DNA of 64,000 nt from Mesorhizobium helmanticense. Its GTDB lineage: Bacteria > Pseudomonadota > Alphaproteobacteria > Rhizobiales > Rhizobiaceae. Numbering within the stretch: position 1 is the first letter of the stretch; the number at the start of each line of letters is the position of its first letter. This document shows, one piece after another, positions 57,568-64,000 of the stretch. The notes beneath the pieces are model-generated. The model did not search any database. It was given only the letters and a program-made list of their open reading frames with translations, and was not told the DNA's origin. Made by a program: the position numbers and the translations under genes. Where the stretch lies: assembly GCF_003034915.1 (NCBI RefSeq), contig NZ_PZJX01000047.1, positions 1 through 64,000 of the forward strand, read 5' to 3'.

Positions 57568-58702
57568 GAATGAAAACCTGCGCGCGCTGATCGACCGCGA
57601 GGCGAAGCGCGCCGGTTTCGATGCCGTTGCCGTGACCACGCCCGATGCCATCCCGCTGGCTCCGGCCCGGTTGGCCGCATTCGTCGCCGACGGTTTTCAC
57701 GGCTCGATGGACTGGATCGCCGAGACGCTCAAGCGCCGGGGCGAGCCGGCGGCGCTGTGGCCCGAGGTCCGCTCGATCGTCGTGCTGGCGATGAATTACG
57801 GCCCCGACCACGACCCACGCGCGGTGCTGGCCAGGCGCGACTGCGGCGCGATCTCGGTCTATGCGCAAAACCGCGACTATCACGAGGTGATGAAAGGCCG
57901 GCTGAAGGAGATCGCCGGCAAGATCGTGGCGCGTGCCGGCGGTGACGTCAAAGTGTTCGTCGATACGGCCCCGGTGATGGAAAAGCCGCTGGCCGAAGCC
58001 GCCGGCCTCGGCTGGCAAGGCAAGCATACCAATCTGGTCAGCCGCGAACACGGTTCCTGGCTGTTCCTCGGCACCATCTTCACCACGGCCGCGCTTGCCC
58101 CGGATACAGCGGAAGAGGACCATTGCGGCTCCTGCCGCGCCTGTCTCGACGCCTGCCCGACCGACGCCTTTCCGGCGCCCTACCGGCTCGATGCGCGGCG
58201 CTGCATTTCCTATCTCACCATTGAGAACAAGGGACCGATCCCGCATGAATTCCGCGAAAGGATCGGCAACCGTATCTATGGCTGCGACGACTGCCTGGCC
58301 GCCTGCCCGTGGAACAAGTTCGCCCGCGCCGCCTCGGAAGCGAAGCTCGTCGCCCGCGCGGATCTGCGCGAGCCGCCGCTTGCCGAGCTGCTTAGCCTTG
58401 ACGATGCCGCCTTCCGCGCCTTCTTCACCGGCTCGCCGATCAAGCGCATCGGCCGCGACCGCTTTGTCCGCAATGTGCTGATCGCGGCCGGCAATTCCGG
58501 CGATTCCTCGCTCGGCAACGCCGTGCGCGCCTTGCTTGACGACGCCTCGCCGCTGGTGCGCGGTGTGGCGGTATGGGCGCTGTCGCGGCTTGTGCCGAAT
58601 CGCGAATTGGCAAAATGCGCGGTCGCCGGCTTAAAGACGGAAGCCGACGAAACGGTGCGGAACGAATGGCGACTGGCGCTGGCAATCGAGGCACATGCAT
58701 GA
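57548..58702 (+). CDS. queG: Epoxyqueuosine reductase QueG
   Basis: 384 aa. RSIVVLAMNYGPDHDPRAVLARRDCGAISVYAQNRDYHEVMKGRL and GLGWQGKHTNLVSREHGSWLFLGTIFTTA are the cobalamin/substrate region. CGSCRACLDACPTDAF and CDDCLAACPWNKF hold two 4Fe-4S clusters, and the C-terminal HEAT-like repeat follows. It performs the last step of queuosine synthesis in tRNA. Uses a cobamide cofactor. In the GST-queG-SDR run, with 4-base overlap to the SDR gene. Confidence 0.96.
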   Translation: MRTSISKNENLRALIDREAKRAGFDAVAVTTPDAIPLAPARLAAFVADGFHGSMDWIAETLKRRGEPAALWPEVRSIVVLAMNYGPDHDPRAVLARRDCGAISVYAQNRDYHEVMKGRLKEIAGKIVARAGGDVKVFVDTAPVMEKPLAEAAGLGWQGKHTNLVSREHGSWLFLGTIFTTAALAPDTAEEDHCGSCRACLDACPTDAFPAPYRLDARRCISYLTIENKGPIPHEFRERIGNRIYGCDDCLAACPWNKFARAASEAKLVARADLREPPLAELLSLDDAAFRAFFTGSPIKRIGRDRFVRNVLIAAGNSGDSSLGNAVRALLDDASPLVRGVAVWALSRLVPNRELAKCAVAGLKTEADETVRNEWRLALAIEAHA

Positions 58703-59598
58703 GCGGCAAGCAGTTCTTCATTTTCGGCGCCGGCTATTCGGGCAAGGCCTTTGCCCGCGCCAGCGAGGGCGCCGGCACGATCTTCGGCACGACCCGTTCG
58801 ACGGATAAATTCACAGCGTTGCGTCAGGCCGGCATCGAGCCGCTGCTGTTTGACGGCGCGCCGACGCCTGGAATCAGCGCTGCGCTGAGAGAGACGACCC
58901 ATCTCATCGTCTCGGTGGCGCCGGACGAGGCCGGCGACCCGGTGCTGAATGCCATGCGCCGGACGATCGTGGCGGATATGCCGGCGCTCGAATGGATCGC
59001 CTATCTCTCGACCGTTGGCGTCTATGGCGATTATGGCGGCGCCTGGGTTGACGAAACGGCGGAATGCCGGCCGGTGTCGAAGCGCTCGATCATGCGTGTC
59101 GCCGCCGAACGGGACTGGCTGCAACTGGGCCGGGAGATTGGCCGGCCGGTCGCTATCCTGCGGCTTTCCGGCATTTACGGGCCGGGCCGCAATGCGCTGG
59201 TCAATCTGGAAAACGGCACTGCCCGGCGGCTGGTCAAGCCGGGCCAGGTGTTCAACCGCATCCATTGCGACGACATTGCCGGCGCGCTCTGGCACCTCGC
59301 CGGAAGCAACGCCGGCGGCGTCTTCAACGTCACCGACGATTTGCCGGCGCCGCCGCAGGACGTCGTCGCCTATGCGGCCTCCCTTACGGGCATCGAACCG
59401 CCGCCCGAAATTCCGTTCGAGACCGCCCAACTTTCGCCCATGGCGCGGTCTTTCTATGGCGAGAACAAGCGCGTCGCCAATATGGCTATCAAGGCAGCCG
59501 GCTATCGCTTCCGCTTTCCCGATTATCGTGCCGCCTTCGACCAGATGTGGGCCGATGGCGACTGGCGCGACGGCGAAGCGCGTAGCCCGATGAGGTGA
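58699..59598 (+). CDS. SDR / NAD(P)-dependent epimerase-like protein
   Basis: 299 aa from ATG 58699. FFIFGAGYSGKAFARASEG is a Rossmann GxGxxG nucleotide motif. Then LEWIAYLSTVGVYGDYGGAWVDETAECRP and VAILRLSGIYGPGRNALVNLENGTARRLVKPGQVFNRIHCDDIAGALWHLAGSNAGGVFNVTDDLPAPPQDVVAYAASL: an atypical extended SDR with the catalytic Tyr-x3-Lys replaced or displaced, as in YeeZ-like family members. Reaction unknown. Confidence 0.9.
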   Translation: MSGKQFFIFGAGYSGKAFARASEGAGTIFGTTRSTDKFTALRQAGIEPLLFDGAPTPGISAALRETTHLIVSVAPDEAGDPVLNAMRRTIVADMPALEWIAYLSTVGVYGDYGGAWVDETAECRPVSKRSIMRVAAERDWLQLGREIGRPVAILRLSGIYGPGRNALVNLENGTARRLVKPGQVFNRIHCDDIAGALWHLAGSNAGGVFNVTDDLPAPPQDVVAYAASLTGIEPPPEIPFETAQLSPMARSFYGENKRVANMAIKAAGYRFRFPDYRAAFDQMWADGDWRDGEARSPMR

Positions 59599-59652
59599 TC
59601 GAAGCGTGGCGCGCGGCGTGCTATGATTCGACTTGAATTCGCGGAGGGGCTC

Positions 59653-60732
59653 ATGAAGATGTTGCAACGCTCATGGACGCCGCTCATGGCGGCAGCGTTC
59701 GCCGTCGTGACGGCACTTGCAGCGCAGTCCGCACGCGCCGAGGAATTGGCGAAAGACCTGTTCGGCGCCAAAAAGCTGCCGGCCGTGGCGGCACCCCAAT
59801 CCTTCGGCTTCTACTCCAAGGGCTGCTTTGCCGGCGGCGTCGCCATCCCCATGGACGGCCCGCACTGGGAGGTGATGCGGCCTTCACGCAACCGCCGCTG
59901 GGGCCATCCAGTGATGATCGGGCTCATCGAGAAACTGTCGCGCGACGCCGCCGCCGATGGCTGGCCAGGCCTTTTGGTCGGCGACATTTCGCAGCCGCGC
60001 GGCGGCCCGATGCTGACCGGCCATGCCTCGCACCAGATCGGCCTCGACGCCGACATCTGGCTGACGCCGATGCCCGACAACAGGCTTTCGACCAACCAGC
60101 GCGAGAAGATGAGCGCCACCTTGCTGGTCGACGAAAAGACCCATCTGGTGAAGGAGGCGCTGTGGAAACCGCAGCATGCGCTGCTGCTGAAGCGAGCGGC
60201 GAGCTATCCGGAGGTCGAGCGCATCCTGGTCAATCCCGGCATCAAGAAGAAGCTGTGCGATACGGTGAAGGGCGACCGCGCATGGCTGCGCAAGATCAGG
60301 CCGTTCTGGGGGCACGACTATCATTTCCACATCCGCATCGGCTGCCAGCCCGGCTCGCCAGACTGCAAACGGCAGGAGGCGACGGTGCGGGGCGACGGCT
60401 GCGACCAGTCGCTGGCCTGGTGGTTCACCGACGAACCGTGGCGCCCTGCCAAGAACCCCGACAAGCCGAAGGCGCGCGAGCTGATGACGATGGCTAGCCT
60501 GCCCCGGGAATGCCGGGCCGTGCTCGACGCGCCTGCTCCGTCCTCGGCCGAAGCTGCGACCTATCATGGCGACGGCAGGTCGATCGCGGCCGCTGCTGCT
60601 GAACCCGCGGTCGCGGCGGCTCCGGAACCGGCAATTACAAGTGGAGCTGGCGCACTCCCGGCTTCAGCGAGCGCTTTCGCGGCAACGCCCGAGATCGGCA
60701 TCCCCCTGCCGCGGCCGCGGCCGGGGAACTAA
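59653..60732 (+). CDS. mepA: Penicillin-insensitive murein endopeptidase MepA
   Basis: 359 aa from ATG 59653, GGAGGGG about 7 bases upstream. Signal peptide TPLMAAAFAVVTALAAQSARAE, then KDLFGAKKLPAVAAPQSFGFYSKGCFAGGVAIPMDGPHWEVMRPSRNRRWGHPVMI, LTGHASHQIGLDADIWLTPMP (zinc-binding His/Asp), and FWGHDYHFHIRIGCQPGSPDCKRQ (second His set). It cuts D-Ala-mDAP cross-links in peptidoglycan. The Pro/Ala-rich tail (EPAVAAAPEPAITSGAG) of about 70 residues is an extension absent from the E. coli enzyme. Ends in TAA. Confidence 0.95.
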   Translation: MKMLQRSWTPLMAAAFAVVTALAAQSARAEELAKDLFGAKKLPAVAAPQSFGFYSKGCFAGGVAIPMDGPHWEVMRPSRNRRWGHPVMIGLIEKLSRDAAADGWPGLLVGDISQPRGGPMLTGHASHQIGLDADIWLTPMPDNRLSTNQREKMSATLLVDEKTHLVKEALWKPQHALLLKRAASYPEVERILVNPGIKKKLCDTVKGDRAWLRKIRPFWGHDYHFHIRIGCQPGSPDCKRQEATVRGDGCDQSLAWWFTDEPWRPAKNPDKPKARELMTMASLPRECRAVLDAPAPSSAEAATYHGDGRSIAAAAAEPAVAAAPEPAITSGAGALPASASAFAATPEIGIPLPRPRPGN

Positions 60733-60818
60733 CGCCGAAGCGGCTTTCCCTTTCCGAGGTCATGCGCTAGTCAACGAAGGACAGCGGCAGACTGCCGGGA
60801 AGCGGGACAGACAAGAGC

Positions 60819-61838
60819 ATGGCAGGCGACGACGACACCGTGTTGCGGTTTCCGATCCTGATCGGCGATATCGGCGGCACCAATGCGCGCTTCTCGATCG
60901 TGCTCGACGCGAATTCCGAGGCGGGCGAACCGACCATTGTCCAGACCGCCAGTTTCAACACGATCGACGAGGCGATCCAGGCGGCGGTGCTCGACCGCTC
61001 GTCGGTGCGGCCCAACTCCGCCGTGCTGGCGGTGGCCGGCCCGGTCGACAGCGACGAGATCCCGCTCACCAACTGCCCATGGATCGTCAAGCCGAGGCAG
61101 ATGTTTGCCAACCTCGGCATCGGCGACGTCGTGGTGCTCAATGATTTCGAGGCGCAGGCGCTGGCCGTCGTGGCGCTCGGCGAAGAGCATATGGAGAAGA
61201 TCGGCGGCGATGCGCCGGAGCCCAATGCCGGACGGGTGGTGCTCGGTCCCGGAACCGGGCTTGGCGTCGCCGGCCTGGTCTATGCGCTGAACCATTGGAT
61301 ACCGGTGCCCGGCGAGGGCGGCCACATGGACATCGGGCCGCGTACGCCGCGCGATTTCGAGGTGTTTCCGCATATCGAGAAGCTGGATGGCCGCATCTCG
61401 GGCGAGCAGATCCTGTCCGGACGCGGTCTCGTCAACGCCTACCGGGCGGTGGCCAAGGCCGACGGCAAGCCGGCGCCTTTCACCAAGCCGGCCGAGGTCA
61501 CCGCCGCGGCACTGGCGAAGTCGGATCCGGTGTCGGAAGAAGCGCTCGAGATGTTCGTCACCTGCCTGGGGCGCACCGCCGGCGACCTGGCGATGGTGTT
61601 CATGAGCCGCGGCGGTGTCTTTCTCACCGGCGGCATCGCGCAGAAGATCCTGCCGGCGCTCAAGGAAGGCAATTTCCGCGCCGCTTTCGAGGACAAGGCG
61701 CCGCACAGCGAGCTGATGCGCACAATGCCAGTCTATGTCATCACCCACCCGCTGGCGGCACTTTCCGGCCTTGCCGCCTATGCCAGGAACCCGTCGCTGT
61801 TCGGCGTCCAGACGGCGGGACGGCGCTGGCGGGTATAG
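60819..61838 (+). CDS. glk: Glucokinase
   Basis: 339 aa. ILIGDIGGTNARFSIVLD is the ATP phosphate-binding motif of the bacterial glucokinase family, followed by VAGPVDSDEIPLTNCPWIVKPRQMFANLGIGDVVVLNDFEAQAL, VVLGPGTGLGVAGLVYALNHWIPVPGEGGHMDIGP, and VFMSRGGVFLTGGIAQKILPAL. It phosphorylates glucose to glucose-6-phosphate. Starts 86 bases after mepA. A common repeat follows at 61848. Confidence 0.96.
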   Translation: MAGDDDTVLRFPILIGDIGGTNARFSIVLDANSEAGEPTIVQTASFNTIDEAIQAAVLDRSSVRPNSAVLAVAGPVDSDEIPLTNCPWIVKPRQMFANLGIGDVVVLNDFEAQALAVVALGEEHMEKIGGDAPEPNAGRVVLGPGTGLGVAGLVYALNHWIPVPGEGGHMDIGPRTPRDFEVFPHIEKLDGRISGEQILSGRGLVNAYRAVAKADGKPAPFTKPAEVTAAALAKSDPVSEEALEMFVTCLGRTAGDLAMVFMSRGGVFLTGGIAQKILPALKEGNFRAAFEDKAPHSELMRTMPVYVITHPLAALSGLAAYARNPSLFGVQTAGRRWRV

Positions 61839-61847
61839 TCTTTTGTT

Positions 61848-61894
61848 AAGCATGATCTTTTCAAAAACCGCTTCCCACTTTTTGGGATCATGCT
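61848..61894. repeat. Common rhizobial palindromic motif
   Basis: aagcatgatcttttcaaaaa-ccgcttcccactttttgggatcatgct: inverted ends around an A/T-rich middle, immediately after the glk stop. This sequence class is familiar as a short repeat in Rhizobiales and may also act as the glk terminator. Confidence 0.65.
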
Positions 61895-62007
61895 CTGACC
61901 CGACGAAGTTTCGCCGCGCTCGGCCATAGGCAAGCCGCCGCCGGGGCGCTAAGAGAAGTGCCTGATATCAGACCGGCGGCGACGCCGAACGGACAGCGCG
62001 GAACGAC

Positions 62008-63909
62008 TTGAACCAATCGCCCAAACACCAAGCGCCCAAACACCAGGCGAAGGCCCAGCCCGGCGAGATCGTGGCGGTGGTGCGCCGTATCCTCACCGAG
62101 AACGGCCGCGACTACCGAGGGTCGTATGTCTTCGCCATCGTCTGCCTGCTGACCGTGTCGGGAACGACAGCGGTCACCGCCTTGATCATGAGCCCGGTGG
62201 TCAACCAGATCTTCTACGAACGGCGCGGCGATCTGATCGCCTGGATCTGCGCTGCGATTCTGGGCGCCTTCATCCTGCGCGGCCTGGCCGGCTACGGCCA
62301 GGCGGTGACGCTGGCCAAGATCGGCAACAATCTGGTGGCGCGCTATCAGAAGCGCATCTTCGACCATCTGATGAAGCTTGGCGTCGGTTTCTTCAACGAC
62401 ACGCGCTCGGGCCGGCTGGCCGCGCAGATAAACGAGAACGTCAACGGCATCCGCGACCTTTTGTCGATGACGCTGACGTCGATCGCCCGCGACGGCGTGA
62501 CGCTGATCGGGCTGATCTGCGTCATGATCTACCAGGATCCGGTGCTATCCCTGAGTTCCCTGCTGATCGGGCCGCCGCTGATCTATACCGTCACCTATCT
62601 GATGCGGCGGGTGCGGCGCATCACGCGTGAATCGGTGCAGATCAACGCGCGGCTGATCGGCGCCATGCAGGAAGCCACGCAAGGCATCGCCATCGTCAAG
62701 GCCTTCACCATGGAGGACGAGCTGTCGCGCCGTATCGGCAAGCTCGCCGACGATGCGGAGCAACGGTCAAACAAGATCGCCCGCGTTTCGGAACGGCTGA
62801 CGCCGATCTCCGAGATACTGGCCGGTTTCGCCGTTGCCGGCGTCATCGCCTATTCCGGCTACCGGGCGACCGTGCTCGGGCAGCCGCCGGGCGCCGTCTT
62901 CTCCTTCATCACCGCGCTGCTGCTCGCCTACGATCCGGCGCGGCGGCTGGCGCGCATGCAGGTCGGCATGGAGCGGGCGCTGGTCAATGCGCGCATGATC
63001 TACGAGCTGCTCGACCTCGAGCCGCAGCAGGGCGACGCGCCGGGAGCGGTCGCGGCGAAATTCACCAAGGGCGAGGTGCGCTTCAACAATGTGTCGTTCG
63101 GCTATGTTGCGGAGACGCCGGTGCTCCAGGATTTGAGCTTCGTTGCCGCCGCCGGCAAGACGACGGCGATCGTCGGCGCTTCGGGCGCCGGCAAGTCGAC
63201 GCTGGTGGCGCTGCTGCAGCGCTTCCATGATGTCGACAAGGGCAGCATCGAGATCGACGGTGAGGACATTTCGCGGGTGACCAAGCAGTCGCTGCGCGGC
63301 TCCATCGCCTATGTCTCGCAGGCGCCCTATCTGTTCGAAGGTACCATCCGCGACAACATCCGCTACGGCCGGCCGAGCGCCACCGACGCCGAGATCGAAC
63401 GCGCCGCGCAACAGGCCGCGGCCGACGATTTCATCCGCCAGCAGCCGGATGGCTACGACACGCCGGTCGGCGAAAACGGCGTGACGCTGTCGGGCGGCCA
63501 GCGCCAGCGCGTGTCGATCGCCCGCGCCATCGTGCGCAACGCACCGATCCTGCTGCTCGACGAGGCGACCTCGGCACTCGACAATGAGGCGGAAGCACGC
63601 GTCCAGCAGGCACTGACCCAGGTCATGGAAGGGCGCACCACCATCGTGATCGCGCATCGGCTGTCGACCGTGGTCAATGCCGACCAGATCATCGTGCTGG
63701 AAGAGGGCCGGCTGGTCGAACAGGGCACGCATGCCGCGCTGATGGCCGACCCGCACAGCGTCTATGCCCGCTTCCACCGGGTACAGGGCAACAAGGGGCT
63801 GGGGCTTGTCGACGACGCCAAGTCTATCCAAAATGCCAAGTCCATCCAAACTCCGGTGCCGCAACCACCGGTGCGACGCGCAAAGAAGGCGGTCGGGAGA
63901 ATCTTATGA
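62008..63909 (+). CDS. ABC transporter, fused permease and ATPase (MsbA/exporter type)
   Basis: 633 aa from TTG 62008. Six membrane helices in the N-terminal half with QAVTLAKIGNNLVARYQKRIFDHLMKLGVGFFNDTRSGRLAAQINENVNGIRDLLSM, then Walker A IVGASGAGKSTLVALLQRFHD near 391, signature LSGGQRQRVSIARAIVRNAPILLLDEATSALDNEAEARVQQAL. Homodimeric lipid or drug exporter. The N-terminus has a curious HQAPKHQA duplication (SPKHQAPKHQAKAQP). Overlaps dapB by 4 bases. Confidence 0.95.
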   Translation: MNQSPKHQAPKHQAKAQPGEIVAVVRRILTENGRDYRGSYVFAIVCLLTVSGTTAVTALIMSPVVNQIFYERRGDLIAWICAAILGAFILRGLAGYGQAVTLAKIGNNLVARYQKRIFDHLMKLGVGFFNDTRSGRLAAQINENVNGIRDLLSMTLTSIARDGVTLIGLICVMIYQDPVLSLSSLLIGPPLIYTVTYLMRRVRRITRESVQINARLIGAMQEATQGIAIVKAFTMEDELSRRIGKLADDAEQRSNKIARVSERLTPISEILAGFAVAGVIAYSGYRATVLGQPPGAVFSFITALLLAYDPARRLARMQVGMERALVNARMIYELLDLEPQQGDAPGAVAAKFTKGEVRFNNVSFGYVAETPVLQDLSFVAAAGKTTAIVGASGAGKSTLVALLQRFHDVDKGSIEIDGEDISRVTKQSLRGSIAYVSQAPYLFEGTIRDNIRYGRPSATDAEIERAAQQAAADDFIRQQPDGYDTPVGENGVTLSGGQRQRVSIARAIVRNAPILLLDEATSALDNEAEARVQQALTQVMEGRTTIVIAHRLSTVVNADQIIVLEEGRLVEQGTHAALMADPHSVYARFHRVQGNKGLGLVDDAKSIQNAKSIQTPVPQPPVRRAKKAVGRIL

Positions 63910-64000
63910 GCGGCATGTCTCCTAATGACACAAGCGATATGGGCCTGGTGGTGGTGGGTGCCGCCGGCCGCATGGGCCAGGCGCTGATCCGCGCCATCCA
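63906..64000 (+). CDS. dapB: 4-hydroxy-tetrahydrodipicolinate reductase, 5' end only
   Basis: Starts at ATG 63906 within the ABC transporter stop (ATGA) and continues to the window edge. Only 31 codons are visible: MSGMSPNDTSDMGLVVVGAA followed by GRMGQALIRAI, the N-terminal Rossmann motif GAAGRMG of DapB. It would make tetrahydrodipicolinate in lysine and diaminopimelate synthesis. The rest lies outside. Confidence 0.85.
   Translation, partial: MSGMSPNDTSDMGLVVVGAAGRMGQALIRAI

Noticed and set aside
1..64000. CRISPR array or complete insertion sequence
   Set aside because: No regularly spaced direct repeats and no transposase gene were seen; all repeats found are inverted palindromic elements.

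Overview
The window reads as chromosomal DNA of a Rhizobiales alphaproteobacterium, most likely Mesorhizobium or a close relative. Evidence: GC-rich coding sequence with strong third-position bias; the rph/hrcA divergent pair followed by rdgB, hemW, rsmI and yraN (an arrangement I associate with the origin-proximal part of rhizobial chromosomes); an Irr-type iron operator in front of a membrane-bound ferritin; GGAAC/CGTT promoters typical of the alphaproteobacterial general-stress sigma factor EcfG; and many short palindromic intergenic elements. No symbiosis, conjugation, CRISPR or complete insertion-sequence genes were seen. Assignment to genus is inference.

Layout. 1-2.3 kb: a dual-CDGSH iron-sulfur protein, then a tRNA-Leu gene whose anticodon folds as UUA, a small less GC-rich islet (a 142-aa and a 49-aa ORF with a terminator) and a degenerate copy of the same tRNA, then a parS-like site. 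2.3-8.4 kb: lepA, a TadG-like pilus protein, a DUF559 nuclease-like gene bracketed by near-identical 61-bp inverted repeats, DUF1223, an MxKDx repeat protein and exported MsrA. 8.7-13 kb: cydAB terminal oxidase and a two-gene ABC-2 exporter. 13-21.9 kb: DUF2156 protein, MarR plus GNAT, PhoX phosphatase, EamA-like protein, PAP2 phosphatase, VOC protein, YiiX-like cysteine peptidase, and a CHAD-CYTH pair. 22-25.7 kb: a TetR-HlyD-ATPase-permease drug/ion efflux operon with overlapping start and stop codons.

26-31 kb: 3-methyladenine DNA glycosylase, an NTF2-like protein, and a class III adenylate cyclase with TPR-like C-terminus that lies between an intact PLP dehydratase and a diverged, frameshifted copy of the last 50 codons of that dehydratase. 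31-34.3 kb: small genes plus mbfA under an extended Irr-box palindrome, an ABM/NIPSNAP pair, DUF1127 and an ArsR regulator. 34.4-39.7 kb: ku-ligD (non-homologous end joining) and a DUF892 stress protein, each with a GGAAC-N16/17-CGTT promoter, then a DCC-family protein. 39.8-43.4 kb: a TAXI-type TRAP transporter (binding protein, fused 4TM/12TM permease, DUF1850). 43.6-45.3 kb: a YCII/DGPF protein with an ECF42-type sigma factor. 45.3-48.6 kb: cysK, a LysE exporter and a sorbosone-dehydrogenase-like enzyme.

48.8-64 kb: housekeeping block hrcA / rph-VOC-rdgB-hemW, a broken EamA transporter gene, rsmI-yraN, uppP, GST-queG-SDR, mepA, glk, an MsbA-like ABC exporter and the start of dapB. The themes are stress survival (NHEJ, Ku, MsrA, cyd oxidase, ferritin-like proteins) and envelope maintenance (uppP, mepA, exporters), with inverted-repeat elements scattered in the gaps. 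The observations most worth follow-up are the UUA-anticodon tRNA-Leu with its islet and broken twin, and the DUF559 gene occupying the core of a REPIN-like inverted-repeat element.
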